Shown: positions 10,169-21,170, numbered from the stretch's first letter. The stretch: DNA of 64,000 nucleotides from Blastocladiella emersonii ATCC 22665 (GCA_025594325.1 JANHCV010000010.1:186001-250000); one strand, 5' to 3'. Numbers and translations are program-made. The notes: a model not told the origin generated them from the sequence alone.

Positions 10169-11508
10169 ATGAACTCTGAACCCCTCGACACCGAGCCGTG
10201 CATCACCATCGCCGCAACGAGCCTCGACGACGGGGATGTGGCGTGCGTGGTGGCGGCCGAGCCCGTCGCGACGTTCTCGCTGGTGGCGCGGTGGGGCCCC
10301 TCGCGGCTGCCGGTGGCGGTGCCCGAGTCGGCGACGATCGCGGGCCTCAAGCGGCTGCTGCAGGACATGACGGGGGTGCCCGTGCACCGGCAGAAGCTGG
10401 TCGGGCTCGTCAAGGGCAAGCTGCCGGCCGACGACGCGGTGGTCGCGTCGCTGTCGCTGCCGGCGCCCAAGGCGGGCGAGGACGCGCCGTCGTTCCTCCT
10501 GATGGGCACCGCCGACGCGGCGCTGTTCAAGGACCCGGTCAAGGTGACCAAGATGTCGGACGCGCTCGACGACACGGGCGGCGAGGATATCGATTTCACG
10601 GCCGTCAACATGCCCAAGGGCGCGCGCGACGTTTACACGCCCGTCGTCGTCGAGAAGCTGATCCAGTACGCCAAGAAGGTGTGCGCTCGATTTGGGAGAG
10701 GGCGAGTCGGGCGATGGAAGACTGACGCGCGATCGTAGACGACCATCAACTTCATCAACGAGCCGCGGCCCGGCAAGCGGCTGCTCGTCCTCGACCTCGA
10801 CTACACCATCTTCGACTGCAAGGCCGTGGCGAGCAACCCGCAGGACCTGCTGCGGCCAGGCACGCACGAGTTTCTGGTCCGTTTCTCCGCTCCCTCGCTC
10901 GCTTGCGACTCACCACTGACCCCTCGCACGCGTCTAGGCGGCCGTATATCAGCACTACGATATTGCGGTTTGGAGTCAGACCCACTGGAGTGCCCTGGAA
11001 GCAAAAGTCACGGATACGGGCCTGATCTCGCACCCGGCGTACCGGCTGTCGTTCGTGCTGACCAAGTCGGCCATGTTCTCGGTGACGACGACGCTCAAGG
11101 ACCGCTCGCTCAAGCACCAGGTCAAGGCGCTTGCCATCATCTGGGCGAAGCTGCCGCAGTACTCGGCCAAGAACACGATCCACGTCGACGACCTCGGCCG
11201 CAACTTTGCCCTCAACCCGCACTCGGGCGTCAAGGTCAGCCAGTGGCGCCGGTCACCCGAGTCAGTCGCCAACGACGTCGAGATGCGTCTGCTGCGGCGC
11301 TACCTCCTGCACCTGTGTAAGATGCCCGATCTGTCGGCGTCGAGCCACAAGGTACGATCGTGCGCCGCGAGCGGGGGCGGTTCGGTTAGACTGACGCTAC
11401 GCGCGAGTGTAGAACTGGCGCAAGGTCGCGGCGACGCTGCCCGACCACCCAGTGGTACCGAGCGACGAGCACGTGAACGGGAGTGGCAGTGCGAGTGGCG
11501 GCCAGTGA
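10169..11508 (+). CDS. UBLCP1: Ubiquitin-like domain CTD phosphatase (UBLCP1-like)
   Basis: 385 residues from four exons: 10169-10678, 10739-10876, 10938-11351 and 11413-11508, joined by three 60-61 nt introns of GTxxG...CTGAC...TAG type. Residues ~37-114 are a ubiquitin-like domain ('VPVHRQKLVGL', compare 'ERQKLLGL' in animals). The HAD phosphatase domain has the DxDx(T/V) motif at D189-L-D191-Y-T193 and the acidic pair D300-D301 in 'HVDDLGRNF'. The family dephosphorylates RNA polymerase II CTD and, through the UBL, binds and dephosphorylates the nuclear 26S proteasome. Animal members are ~318 residues; this one has longer N- and C-terminal tails. All key residues are present. The ATG at 10169 follows CGCC and fits the domain start. 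Confidence 0.93.
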
Positions 11509-11933
11509 TGAATGGCTCGTCGTTGACGTCGTTGTTCTCAATAATATCGCCCATGTATCTCTGCTCCGCTCCGCCCATGTCTCACTCCTCCGCGACCGCT
11601 TCGCGACGCGGCGCGACGCGTCTCCCTGCCTCGTCCATCAGTCTGCACGCGTCCTTGTCTCGCGTGCGAGACATCAAGCCTCGGGCGATTACGGCTCAGC
11701 CACGTGCGCTCCGGTTTGTTCCATTTTCTGATCCGCCTGTCGTTCGTTCGACTCCCGCACTTGCTCAAGGTCGCGGGCGAGCGGCTCAGCGAACTCTTTC
11801 TCCCGCAGAACGGCGGCGGTGCAGCAACACACTTAATCACCCTCTACACATGTATGATGATCGCGAGGCGCGGAAGGCAGCACATGAACGCTGATCCTGC
11901 TCTCGCCCTGCCCTGCAGAACCATACCATCAAG
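11509..11933. other. Intergenic, no gene seen
   Basis: 425 bp between the UBLCP1-like stop and the URA5 start, which are in tandem. It must contain a terminator and the URA5 promoter. No conserved open frame or RNA gene was recognised. Confidence 0.5.
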
Positions 11934-12587
11934 ATGAAGGACTACCAGCGCGAGTACCTGGACTTCTGCGTCGAGGCCAAGGTGCTGCAGTTCGGCAAGT
12001 TCACGCTCAAGTCGGGCCGCGAGTCGCCGTACTTTTTCAACGCGGGCCTGTTCAACACGGGCGCGCTGCTGCTGAAGGTGGGCCAGTTCTACGCGGCGGC
12101 GGTGCTCGACAACCTCGACGTCTTCCAGCCGACGGTGCTGTTCGGTCCCGCGTACAAGGGGATCCCGCTGGTCGCGACCACCGCGGTGGCGCTGGCGGCG
12201 CAGGGGCACGACTTCCCGTACGTGTTCAACCGCAAGGAGGCCAAGGACCACGGCGAGGGCGGCAACCTCGTTGGCGCGACGGTGCTGCGCGGCGAGCGCG
12301 CCCTGATTGTCGACGACGTGATCACGGCGGGCACCGCGATCCGCGAGTCGTTCCCGCTGCTGCGCGACGCCAACGGTGCGGTCGTGGCCGGCGTGCTCGT
12401 CGCCGTCGACCGCCAGGAGAAGGGCCGCGGCGAGCGGTCCGCGATCCAGGAGGTCCAGGAGGATATGGGCGTGCCCGTCCGCGCGATTGTGACGATGGCC
12501 GATATCATGACGTACCTCGAGTCCAAGGGCGGCCACGAGCAGGTGCTCGCCGACATGCGCGCGTACCGCGAGAAGTACGGCATCTAA
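11934..12587 (+). CDS. URA5: Orotate phosphoribosyltransferase
   Basis: 217 residues in one exon, the usual length of fungal OPRTase. It joins orotate and PRPP to give orotidine 5'-phosphate in de novo pyrimidine synthesis, in the cytosol. The PRPP-binding motif is at residues 122-135 ([13 protein letters not shown]), the catalytic flexible loop at 99-110 ([12 protein letters not shown]), and the substrate segment '[12 protein letters not shown]' near 28-38. As in most fungi, it is separate from OMP decarboxylase. It is convergent with the small gene at 12632 (44 bp between stops). All catalytic residues are present. Confidence 0.97.
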   Translation: MKDYQREYLDFCVEAKVLQFGKFTLKSGRESPYFFNAGLFNTGALLLKVGQFYAAAVLDNLDVFQPTVLFGPAYKGIPLVATTAVALAAQGHDFPYVFNRKEAKDHGEGGNLVGATVLRGERALIVDDVITAGTAIRESFPLLRDANGAVVAGVLVAVDRQEKGRGERSAIQEVQEDMGVPVRAIVTMADIMTYLESKGGHEQVLADMRAYREKYGI

Positions 12588-12631
12588 TCGCTCTAGCTAG
12601 TAATACACGAACCCCTCTAGTTTCTATTCCT

Positions 12632-13067
12632 CTACTGCTGCTCGGCCTCGAACCGCGCGAGCTTCTCGGTAAAGATCTCGGCCTGGCGCTTCTTGCCCAG
12701 CGCCTCGGTCGCAGCGACGAGCCCCGTGAGGATAGCGCGCCACTGGGCCGCGAGGTCGGTCTGCATGCGCGGCGCGACGACCGGGGACATGAGGTCGTAG
12801 GCGCGGCGCAGGCTCGTCTCGGCGTCGAGTGCGGCGGCCGCGGCGAGCTGCGCGGTGCCGAGGTTCAGGTACGCCTTGGCGTGCGCGGCCGGGTTGGGCG
12901 GCGGCGACATGTTGTCGAGCAGCGAGCACACTGTGAAGTTGAGGGTAAGCGGAGGGTGATGCGAGGACGTGATGAACCGAGCGCAGCGTACTGTAGGCGG
13001 CGGTGGCCGTGGTCGGCGGCTTGGGCGACTTTGAGCGCGACCGGTAGCAGGAGCGGGTCATGGACAT
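12632..13067 (-). CDS. Small TPR-like helical protein, unknown
   Basis: 124 residues from two exons, 12992-13067 and 12632-12930, with a 61-nt intron (GTACGC donor, CACAG acceptor). Joining them gives 'TATAAYMCSLLDNM'. The body is alpha-helical: 'AAHAKAYLNLGTAQLAAAAA' and 'AEIFTEKLARFEAEQ' look like a single TPR-type hairpin plus a C-terminal helix. Codon use is strongly GC3-biased as in its neighbours, which supports it being real. I do not recognise the family. Confidence 0.65.
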
Positions 13068-13327
13068 GGTGGTGAATTTACATTCGCTTCGTAGGTGCGG
13101 GGGGAGAGAGAGAATCGATGGGGTCAGGGCTCATCGACATCGGCCCTGCCCATCGAGCCGCGAGCGGGAGCGAGAAGGGGACCGACGCGTGGGCACGTGG
13201 GCCCGCTGCCGCCGGCCTCGCCACGTCGGCGTCGCCGTCTCCTTGGCCGCGCCTACGCCACAACGCCCTCTCTCTCCCCCTCCCGCTTTCTGGGGAACAC
13301 ACATACCTGCAACGCATTCCACCAACC
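13068..13327. promoter_or_regulatory. Divergent promoter, TPR-like gene and J-protein gene
   Basis: 260 bp between two diverging starts. A CT-rich run (CCCTCTCTCTCCCCCTCCC, about 13265-13285) stands ~45 bp before the J-protein ATG, a typical fungal core-promoter pyrimidine tract. No TATA box is obvious. Confidence 0.45.
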
Positions 13328-14651
13328 ATGGTCGTCAACCGCGACGAGGCGCTGCGGTGCCTGTCGATTGCCAAGAACGCGCTGGCGGCGGGCGACCGCG
13401 GCAAGGCCGAGCGGCTGGCGAAAAAGTCGCTGAGCCTGCACGAGACGCCCGAGGCCGCCGCCTTCCTCGCGGCGCTCGCGTCGGCCCCGTCCACGCCGGC
13501 GGGATCCACCGAGGGGCTGCGCCAGCGGTCCGCGCCCGCGGCATCCTCCGCCCCCGCGTCCGCGTCCAGCAGCACGTCCAGCCTCAACGGCGGCGGCTCG
13601 TCGCAGCGCGAGTACACGCCCGACCAGGAGGCCGCCGTCAAGCGCGCGCGCAAGCACGACGCCGGCGACTTTTACGCCGTGCTGGGTGTCGCCAAGGACG
13701 CGACCGACGCCGAGATCAAGAAGGCGTACCGCAAGGTGCGTTGCCCGCTCCGCGCTTATCCGGGTCGGTGATCCGCCCACGCAACTCACGCCCTGGCCCC
13801 GTGTCCCGTAGCTCGCCCTCGTCCTGCACCCCGACAAGAACGCGGCACCCGGCGCCGACGAGGCGTTCAAGAAGGTGTCCAAGGCCTTCTCGGTGCTGTC
13901 GGACCCGGACAAGCGCCGCCAGTTTGACCAGTACGGCGGCGACCCCGAGTCGCGCTCCGGCGGCGGCGGCGGTGGCGGCGGGCCGCCCGGGTTCTCGGGT
14001 TTCTCGGGCTTCCAGCAGCCGCGCGGTGGGATGCGCGGCCACCCGGGCTTCGCGTTCGACGGCGAGATCGACCCCGACGAGATCTTCCGCGCCTTCTTCG
14101 GGCCCGGGTTCACGTTTGCGACGTCGGGCGGCGGCGGGATGGGCGGCCCGGGCAGCGGGTTCTTCTTCGACTCGCGCACGCAGCAGCGGACACGGCGAGC
14201 CGCGCCGCAGCAGCAACAGCAGGGGACGGCGCGGTTCAGCCTGCTGCAGTTCCTGCCGCTGATCCTGCTGCTGGGGTTTTCGCTGGTCAACGTCTTCTTC
14301 AGCGGGCCGGAGATGCCCGAGTTCGCGTTCCACCGGGTGCGCAACTTCAACAAGGAGGTCCTGACGCAGCAGCACAAGGTGCCCTTCTACATCAACGAGC
14401 AGGTGTGGACGCGGTTCGCCCGCACCTACCCCAAGTTTGTGCCGACCTTTCTCGAAAACGTCGAAAACGCCTTTGTCAACAAGCTCGCCAAGTCCTGCGA
14501 GACGGAGCGCGCTAGCCGCGACGCCGCGTTCCGCGCCGCCTACGGGTGGGGGTTCACGCCGCCCGACCACCAGGCGCTCGAGCGTGCGCGGGGGATGCCC
14601 GTCCCGAGCTGCTCCCGGCTGCAGGAGATGGGGTTCAAGGTGCGCCGCTAG
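13328..14651 (+). CDS. Membrane J-domain protein, DNAJB12/DNAJB14 (Hlj1-like) type
   Basis: 415 residues from two exons, 13328-13735 and 13812-14651; the intron is 76 nt and splits the J domain. Residues ~1-45 form the helical '[18 protein letters not shown]' hairpin typical of DNAJB12/14. The J domain at ~115-180 has H142-P143-D144 ([10 protein letters not shown]). A Gly/Phe-rich part follows, then one TM helix at ~278-299 ([20 protein letters not shown]) and a C-terminal DUF1977-like domain in the ER lumen (family knowledge). Such proteins sit in the ER membrane with the J domain in the cytosol, where they recruit Hsp70 for ERAD of membrane proteins. The ATG at 13328 (ACCATGG) was chosen over upstream in-frame codons because the family helix starts there. 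Confidence 0.92.
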
Positions 14652-14726
14652 GTCGTCGCTCGCATTGCTATTGTCTCGTCGTCGTTGTTGGAATAGAAAC
14701 TACTATATATCCACCCGTTCACTCGC

Positions 14727-16502
14727 TCACCATGGCCGCCGGAACCGCAAGGGCTGCCTCGGCGGTGGTGGTGGTGGCGGCGCGGGCGGCCGCGGCTGGA
14801 ACACGACGACGGCCTCGTCCTCCTCGCGCCTCGTCGGTTCTGGTTCTGGCGGTTGCTGCGGGGGAGTCTCCGCCCACCAGCACCACGGGCTCGCGCAGAA
14901 CACGATGACCTCGGCGACCGCCGCAAAGAAGTGCCGCCCGTCGAGCGCGGCGAACGGGAGCACGTTGAGGAGCGCGAGCGAGAGCGAGATCTGCGCCGCG
15001 AACTCGAGCACCGACACCACAAAGTACGGCACCCACACCGGGCGCGGGCGCCACCACGAGGCGCCGTCCCCCTCCCCCTCGCGGCGCGGCACCACGCGGC
15101 CGACGTGCACGTCGCGCGCGAGGTCACGCAGGTCGCCCATCCACAGGACGCGGTCGATCTCCTCTGATCCCGCGGGGCGGAACGCGAGGTCGGCGAGCAT
15201 CACGCGCGGGTTCGCCGCGTACGTCGACATGCAGAACCCGACCGCGCAGTCGGCGTCGTCGGCGCACTGCCGTTTCCGGGCCGCGATCGCGGCCGGCGAG
15301 ACACACGCGGTCCCCGCGCTCGCCACGTGCACGAAGCACACGTCGCCGGACTCGTGCACCGGGTGCGTCGCGTTGACGAGGCAGCACGGCGCGACGGGCG
15401 CGGGCGCGTCGGCCCACGCGGGGACCGCACCGGGAACGCTGTCCCACGGCGCGTACACGAGCGGCACCGGGTCCGGGATCCGGCACTGGCGGATCGGCGG
15501 GATCACGCGGTCGGCCGTGTGCAGGTCCGCGAGCGAGGTCACGCGTGCCCCGTTGATGGCGACGAGACGCGAGAAGGGCGGCAGCGCGCCCGCGAGCGAG
15601 GACGTCGGGGATACGTCGAGGACGACGAGGCCCGACGGGTACGTCGCGGGGACGTGGTACCCCGCCGCGCGCAGCCATAGCGTGGGGCGAGCGACGAGTA
15701 GCGTGCACAGGAGCGCGCCCAGAAGATTGTGCCAGATCCCTGCGGCCGCGACGGCGGCGCGCGCGCGGGCCGGCGCGGCGGCGAGGTCCGCGACGCGTAA
15801 GTTGACGGACGCGCCAGGGAACACGAGGTGCAGCGAGAACGACACGCTGTGCACGGGGATCCCCCACGCCGCAGCCGCCAGCGCGTGGCCCAGCTCGTGC
15901 ACCGCGAGCGCACCCGCGAGGGCGACCAGGTACGGCCTTAGCAGCGACGCGGGGAGGTTGAGTCCCGGGATGCTGACGAGCGGCGCGTACGCAGACGTGT
16001 CGGGCGCAGCTTCCGTGTTGTCGTCGTCGTACTCGTCGTCGGCCGGGCCCGCGACATCGAGCCCGAGGTCCGCCGGGGCGAGCGGGCCCAGCTCACCCCC
16101 TAACCGGCGGCCGAGCATCCACAGCACGTTGCCGGCGAGGTACACGGCGAACAGCAGGGTCGCGAGCGCGCCCGCGAGGTAGAAGACCTGCGCCGCGGGC
16201 CGCAGCCAGCCGGGCAGGCGGAACAGCGACGAGAACCGCGTCGTCGTCACCCGGAGCGAGCCGAGGCGCATGGCAACGACGTCGCGCGGGACGCGGACGG
16301 GCACGCGTGTCGTTGGTCCGACCGGACGTGGTGGCGGGGAGGCGTGCTGCGGCAGCAGCCAGAAGACGAGGTGCAGGGCGGCCCAGGCGAGCGCCACGAC
16401 GGCGGCGGCCGTGGCCAGCGCCGCAACGGGCGCGTGCGACACGGCGTGCGACAGCGACGCCCAAAGCCAGGGGGACAGGCGCGCGGTCGACGTCGATGAC
16501 AT
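14727..16502 (-). CDS. MBTPS2: Site-2 protease (S2P, MBTPS2-like)
   Basis: 591 residues in one exon. The zinc-metalloprotease motif HExxH is at H202-E-L-G-H206 and the second metal ligand at D521 in 'LPFAALDGRHFF', as in M50 proteases. Several hydrophobic spans precede and follow. A PDZ-like segment ('VLDVSPTSSLAG' to 'LVAINGARV') and a cysteine-rich lumenal loop ('CCLVNATHP', 'CADDADCAVGFC') lie between the two motifs, as in animal S2P. S2P cuts membrane-anchored transcription factors, such as SREBP, inside the Golgi membrane after a first lumenal cut. In fungi that means sterol or hypoxia sensing. The C-terminal ~45 residues are a proline/charged tail of low complexity. Divergent from SRP72, 187 bp apart. 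Confidence 0.92.
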   Translation of the reverse strand: MSSTSTARLSPWLWASLSHAVSHAPVAALATAAAVVALAWAALHLVFWLLPQHASPPPRPVGPTTRVPVRVPRDVVAMRLGSLRVTTTRFSSLFRLPGWLRPAAQVFYLAGALATLLFAVYLAGNVLWMLGRRLGGELGPLAPADLGLDVAGPADDEYDDDNTEAAPDTSAYAPLVSIPGLNLPASLLRPYLVALAGALAVHELGHALAAAAWGIPVHSVSFSLHLVFPGASVNLRVADLAAAPARARAAVAAAGIWHNLLGALLCTLLVARPTLWLRAAGYHVPATYPSGLVVLDVSPTSSLAGALPPFSRLVAINGARVTSLADLHTADRVIPPIRQCRIPDPVPLVYAPWDSVPGAVPAWADAPAPVAPCCLVNATHPVHESGDVCFVHVASAGTACVSPAAIAARKRQCADDADCAVGFCMSTYAANPRVMLADLAFRPAGSEEIDRVLWMGDLRDLARDVHVGRVVPRREGEGDGASWWRPRPVWVPYFVVSVLEFAAQISLSLALLNVLPFAALDGRHFFAAVAEVIVFCASPWCWWAETPPQQPPEPEPTRREEDEAVVVFQPRPPAPPPPPPPRQPLRFRRPW

Positions 16503-16689
16503 GGCGGCATGGTCTAGTGTTGGTTCATTGCATGGGGGTGAGGGAGAGAGAGAAAGTGGGGTGAGGGGACAGAGCGATGTGGGTGGCGGGCCGACCGGCT
16601 GACCGCGCCGCCGCCATGTTCGCCACGCTTTTGGGCCGGCGAGTGTGGCGACCCCCTCTTCTCTCTCCCGCCCTCAACCGACCAACGAA

Positions 16690-18800
16690 ATGGCAAAGAA
16701 GAACGCAAAGAACGCAGCCAATGCACTCGCGACCGCGGCCGCCGCGGAGCACGTCGACCTCCCCGCCGTCTACGCCAAGGCGCGCGACCTGATCGCCGCC
16801 GAGCGCTACGGCGAGCTCGTCGCCCTGTGCGGCAAGGGTACTAGCTCTTCGCTTCCTGCTGCAAGGCCGCTCGCTGACCCACCATACCCGTAGTCGAGGA
16901 CGCGCGCGCCCAGCGCACGCACGTCGTGGCGCTGATCCGGCTCGAGCGGTACGCCGACGCGCTCAAGGCCATGCACAAGCACGCCGCGCTGCTCGGCGCC
17001 ACCGTCGCGTACGAGGAGGCCTACTGCCTGTACCGCGTCAACCGCCTCGCCGACGCCGCCGACGCCCTCGCGCGCCTCCCCACCGACGATCGCCGCACCC
17101 AGCTCCTGCGCGCCCAGGTCCTGTACCGCCTCGAGGACTACGACGCGTGCCTCGCCGTCTACCAGGCGCTGCTCGCCGACACCGACCCGGCGGACCCCGA
17201 CCACGAGGACCTGCTGACCAACTACCAGGCCGTGCTCGCCAGCAAGCAGCTCTCCCGCCTCGCCTTCGACTGCCCCGACGCGTTCGCGCCCGTCGCCGAC
17301 CTCGGCGAGTTTGAGACCTACGAGCGGTGCTACAACTACGCGTGCACGGCGCTCGCGCACGGCCACGTCGCGCACGCCGCCGCCGCCCTCGAGCACGCGC
17401 GCCGCATCGCGTCGGCCGCCCTCGCGGGGGAGCTCTCGGCGCGCGAGCTTGCGCACGAGCTGCAGCCGGTCCTCGTCCAGCTCGCCTTTGCGTGGCAGCA
17501 GCTTGGGAATGCCGACCAGGCCGCGGACCTGTACCACTACGTCGCGACCATGGCGGGCGCGCGCGGGCCCGACTGGGCCGTCGCCGTCAACAACGCGGCG
17601 TCCCTCGACACGGCCGCGGACCCCGCCGACCTCGCCAAGCGGCTCCGCAAGATCCAGAAATTCTCCACCGTCGACCGCATGCCGTCGTGGCAGCGCAACC
17701 TCATGGCCCTCAACGAGCACCTCCTCGACCTCGCCGTGCACCACGGGTCGGGCCAGCGCCGCACCGGGTCGACTACCATGGCGACGCCGACTACTCTCGC
17801 GATCCCGCCCGAGGACACCCAGCGCACCGCCATGGCCGCGGCCTTCCGCGCGCTCGCCCTCGGGAAACCCGTTCCCGCCGCCGCCGACTCGCCCGCGCCC
17901 CTGTGGACCGCCCTGTGCGAGCTGCAGCGCGCGCTCGAGTCCGCGCCCGCGTCGGAGGCCGCCGCACTCGCCGCATCTTTCGCCGCCCAGTTCCCGCACG
18001 TCCCCGCCTTCGCCGCGCTGCACGCCCGCGCCCTCCGCGCCCACGGCGACCACGCCGCGGCCCTCGCGGTCCTCGAGGCCAACGACGCCGAGTCCGAGTT
18101 TGCCGCCGAACACGTCGCCCGACTCCGCGCCGCAGCCGGCGATCTCGCCGGTGCCGCCGACGCGTGGGCGGCCCTCGTCCGCCGCGACCCGAACAACGCC
18201 CGCCGCGTCGCTGAGTGGATCGCCGCCCTCGCCCGCGTCGACCCGCACGAGGCCGAGGTCCAGGCCGACGCCGCGCTCGCGGGCGTGGCTGCGGCACCTG
18301 ACGCCGAGGAGGAGGAGGTCGAGCCGAGCGTTGCCGATGGCGCGTGGAAGCCCAAGCACGCCCTCGCCACTACCGCCGTTCCCGCTGCACCCGCCGCTGC
18401 AGCCGCGACCCCCGAGCAGAAGAAGACGAAGAAGAAGCACCGCCGCCCGCGGTACCCGAAATCCTACGACCCGGCGTCCCCCGCGGCCGCGGCGTACGTC
18501 CCGGACCCGGCCAAGTGGCTGCCCAAGCACATCCGCGACCCGGCCGCCGCCAAGAAGCGCGAGCAGCTCCGCGCCCTCCAGAAGAAGAATAAGCGCCGCG
18601 GCCGCCGGGCCGCCAAGCGCGGGGCCGAGGTGTCCGAGCTTGTGCTGTCGTCGCACCAGGGCGGCATCGTCGATGACCCGAACCCGGCGCCTGAGATGGC
18701 GGGGATTGGGGGGACGGGGTCCGCCAAGATCTTTGCGCCCAAGAAGGCCGCGGGCGAGGGTGGGGCGGCGGGGAAGAAGAAGGGCGCCAAGCGCAAGTAG
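16690..18800 (+). CDS. SRP72: Signal recognition particle subunit SRP72
   Basis: 684 residues from two exons, 16690-16837 and 16894-18800, with a 56-nt intron. The N-terminal two thirds are TPR helices ('ALIRLERYADALKAMHKHA', 'LLRAQVLYRLEDYDACLAVY'). Residues ~559-630 are the lysine-rich SRP72 RNA-binding domain with the signature 'RYPKSYDP' and 'PDPAKWLPKHIRDP', followed by a KKxKRRGRR stretch. SRP72 forms a dimer with SRP68 on the SRP RNA and is needed to target secretory proteins to the ER. The ATG at 16690 follows ACGAA. The length fits the family (~640-680). Confidence 0.96.
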
Positions 18801-18833
18801 TGATGTTGTTGGTGAGTTGAATGGATTGATTGA

Positions 18834-19080
18834 TGTTGACGACATGGAACATCAGCGACGCGCAACACACTTGAGCGCCGCGGCCCATGAGCCAGTCGAT
18901 CGACGGCCCAAGCGCCGTCAGCGCGTTCGCCGCGGCCAACTGCTCGTCCGAATGAATAGATGTCGTTGGCGACATGGAACATCAGCGACGCGCAAACTTG
19001 CGAGCTGCAGCGAGCTCGCCGATGAGCTGGTCGATGGAGCGCCGTCAGCGCGTTGGCCGCGGCCAGCTGCTGCTCGTCCG
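18834..19080. repeat. Imperfect tandem duplication, ~120 bp, two copies
   Basis: Copy 1 is 18834-18952 and copy 2 is 18957-19080. Both begin with GACATGGAACATCAGCGACG and end with GCCGCGGCCA-(GCTG)-CTGCTCGTCC. On the minus strand both contain 'QLAAANALTAL', so the 3' end of the coiled-coil gene next to it was copied. The copies differ by substitutions and small deletions in the middle. Confidence 0.8.
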
Positions 19081-19560
19081 GCATCACGCGGCGCAGCTCG
19101 GCCGTCTCGGCGCGCGCCTGGCGCAGCTCCTCGCGGAGCTGGTCCACGGTCTGCTCCGATTGTTCCAGGGAAAAGTTGAGCAAGCGGTTCTCACGCACGA
19201 GGTCCGCGTTGGCCTGGGCGAACCGTTGGAGCTGGAGCACGAGTTGCTACAGAGCGTGTCGTAGGCACCGTGTCGAATCTCATGCGAAGGTGGGCAACGC
19301 GTGCACGAACGTGAGCGTACCTCGAAACGAGACTAATCGGCCAGGCCTCCCACGCCATCCGACGACGTCGCCGAGAAGCGGTTCGCGCAGCGAGCCTGCC
19401 GTCTAGACGAGAAAGCTCCTGCTTCAGCGCCGCAATCTCCTCGGTTTTAGCCGCCAGTCGCTGGCGCTGAAATTGGCGCTGGTACAGGAGCAGACATGAA
19501 TGGCGACGGGTCAGGGACTCGGGACTTTGATGGGATTGAGAAGCTCGCGTACCAGCTCGT
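18982..19560 (-). pseudogene. Coiled-coil protein gene, probably degenerate
   Basis: On the minus strand, 19246 to ~19030 reads as a good coiled coil: 'LQRFAQANADLVRENRLL', 'SEQTVDQLREELRQARAE', 'DEQQLAAANALTAL'. It is preceded by a perfect acceptor (CTGTAG) and a 74-nt candidate intron with GTACGC donor. Upstream, another frame gives 'RLAAKTEEIAALKQELSR'. The two frames do not join across the intron: the phase that would fit has a TAG 12 nt before the donor. Near the end, a one-base shift is needed to reach the likely C-terminus 'SIDQLIGELAAARKFARR'. So it is either a decayed gene or one with exon limits I cannot resolve. No function is suggested. From 19561 to 19979 no gene was seen. Confidence 0.4.
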
Positions 19561-19979
19561 GCGCGGCGATGTCGTGGTGAGAGTCCCGAGCACTCATTGT
19601 CGTCGTGTACTCCGCGATTGGTGGACGAGAGATAGGAGGAGACTAGTCGGCTTCGCAAGCGTGGGACAGCGGTCGGGCAGTGCGTACATCCAGCAACGGC
19701 GTCACCCGACTCGGAGTGTGATGGCCGGAGTGATGACCGGCGTGATCGCGTTGCGCCACATTTTGGACGCGAGGAGAAGCCGTTCGCGCCGAAACAGTTC
19801 GCGCACCCAACGCGAAGATCTGCGAAGGGTCGTGAACAATTACACACACAAGTCCACAGCGATGTTCATTAGTGTTCACGCTCGCGCGATTGGGGCGAGC
19901 GCTCATGGACTCGCCGACACAGCAGCGCGGCCATCCGAGCTCAGCCCAAGGACACGCGTGGAGAGAGAAGAAATACAAT

Positions 19980-21170
19980 CTATTGCGGTCGAGATACGAC
20001 GACCAGCGGGTCGAGACTACTCGGCGTCATCGCGACAGCCTCCACATCCCCCTCCGCCGCGGCCACCGCCGCCTTCCCCTCCGCCGCCGTCCTCACAAAC
20101 TGGCCCCGGATCGCGGCCGCGGCCCTCCTCGCGAGCGCGTAGAAGAGGAGCGACTCGGCTCCACCGGCGAGCACGTCGATGAGGAAGTGGTGGTCAAAGT
20201 ACATAGTGGACCACCAGATGCCCAGGACGTATCCTGCGCCGACCGCGGCCGTCGGGACCCGTGTACCCGCAATCCAGCGGAACTGGTCGCCGACAAACGC
20301 GGTCAGCAGCACCGCGTACCCCGAGTGCAGCGACGGGAACGCGCCGAACACGAGCGGCGAGTTGCCGAAGACCGAGCCGTACAGGGGGAACCCGAGGAAG
20401 GCGTCGACGCGCGCGAGGCCCGCGGGGTCGCCCGCCACGGTGCCGACGACGGGGACGGTGCTGCCGTACTTGATGTTGTACCACGGGGCCGCCGTCGGGA
20501 ACACGTACTGGATCATGACGCCGCTCAGGTTGCAGCACCCGAACACGACGAGGAACGCCTTGAGCAGGCCGGCGGCCGCGTCGAGGCGCACGGCGAGGCG
20601 TTTGACCCACCACGCGTCCCGTTCGCGGGATGGCGGCGGGGTGCGCAGCCAGCCCCACACGAGGAGGCCGACTCCCACCAAAACGGCCGACAGGTAGTGC
20701 AGGACACCGTAGAGTAGCCACCCGACGACATCCAGCACGACCGCCGGGTGCGCGTCAAAGTACTCGTACGCGGGCCGCCCGACGAGCAGCGTGTCGACCA
20801 TGGGCAGCCACGTGGTGTTGACCTCGGGGAACCAGCCGAGCGGCAGCCGGTTGGCGAGCGAGAAGAGCAGCAGGTAGCACACGAGCGGGACGACGGCGAG
20901 CGGGGCCGGGATCGCGCGCGGCGGCGAGTAGGCGAGCGCTGGGCGCAGGCACGCGAGGCAGAGCAGGCTCGAGAGGACCAGGATCAGCATGATCTTGAGC
21001 CACGCGGGGACCGCGGACGGGTCCGCGCGCACGAGGAACGGGAACGCGGTGCCGAGCGCGACGGCGGGGATTGCGGCGAGGAGGAGCGATGCGGGCGTCG
21101 CGTGTCGCGCGTGCCACGGCAACGGCGGTCGTGGCGGTGAGGATTTCGGCGGTGCTGTTGTTGTAGTCAT
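19980..21170 (-). CDS. AUR1: Inositol phosphorylceramide synthase catalytic subunit
   Basis: 396 residues from the ATG at 21170, close to yeast Aur1 (401). It transfers phosphoinositol from phosphatidylinositol to (phyto)ceramide in the Golgi, an essential fungal step. The LPP-type catalytic triad is present: H282 in 'FGAFPSLHSGYAVLL', then H328 and D332 in 'YFDHHFLIDVLAGG', with the same H-x3-D spacing as yeast. About six to eight hydrophobic spans are visible ('ASLLLAAIPAVALGTAFPF', 'IMLILVLSSLLCLACL', 'AVVPLVCYLLLFSLA'). The frame is open upstream to 21731, with further ATGs at 21422 and 21731. That part is of low complexity, so it is left out; a longer N-terminus cannot be excluded. Confidence 0.93.
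   Translation of the reverse strand: MTTTTAPPKSSPPRPPLPWHARHATPASLLLAAIPAVALGTAFPFLVRADPSAVPAWLKIMLILVLSSLLCLACLRPALAYSPPRAIPAPLAVVPLVCYLLLFSLANRLPLGWFPEVNTTWLPMVDTLLVGRPAYEYFDAHPAVVLDVVGWLLYGVLHYLSAVLVGVGLLVWGWLRTPPPSRERDAWWVKRLAVRLDAAAGLLKAFLVVFGCCNLSGVMIQYVFPTAAPWYNIKYGSTVPVVGTVAGDPAGLARVDAFLGFPLYGSVFGNSPLVFGAFPSLHSGYAVLLTAFVGDQFRWIAGTRVPTAAVGAGYVLGIWWSTMYFDHHFLIDVLAGGAESLLFYALARRAAAAIRGQFVRTAAEGKAAVAAAEGDVEAVAMTPSSLDPLVVVSRPQ

Noticed and set aside
11730-11770. tRNA gene suggested by GTTCGACTCCCGC
   Set aside because: It looks like a T-loop, but no acceptor, D or anticodon stem can be folded around it.
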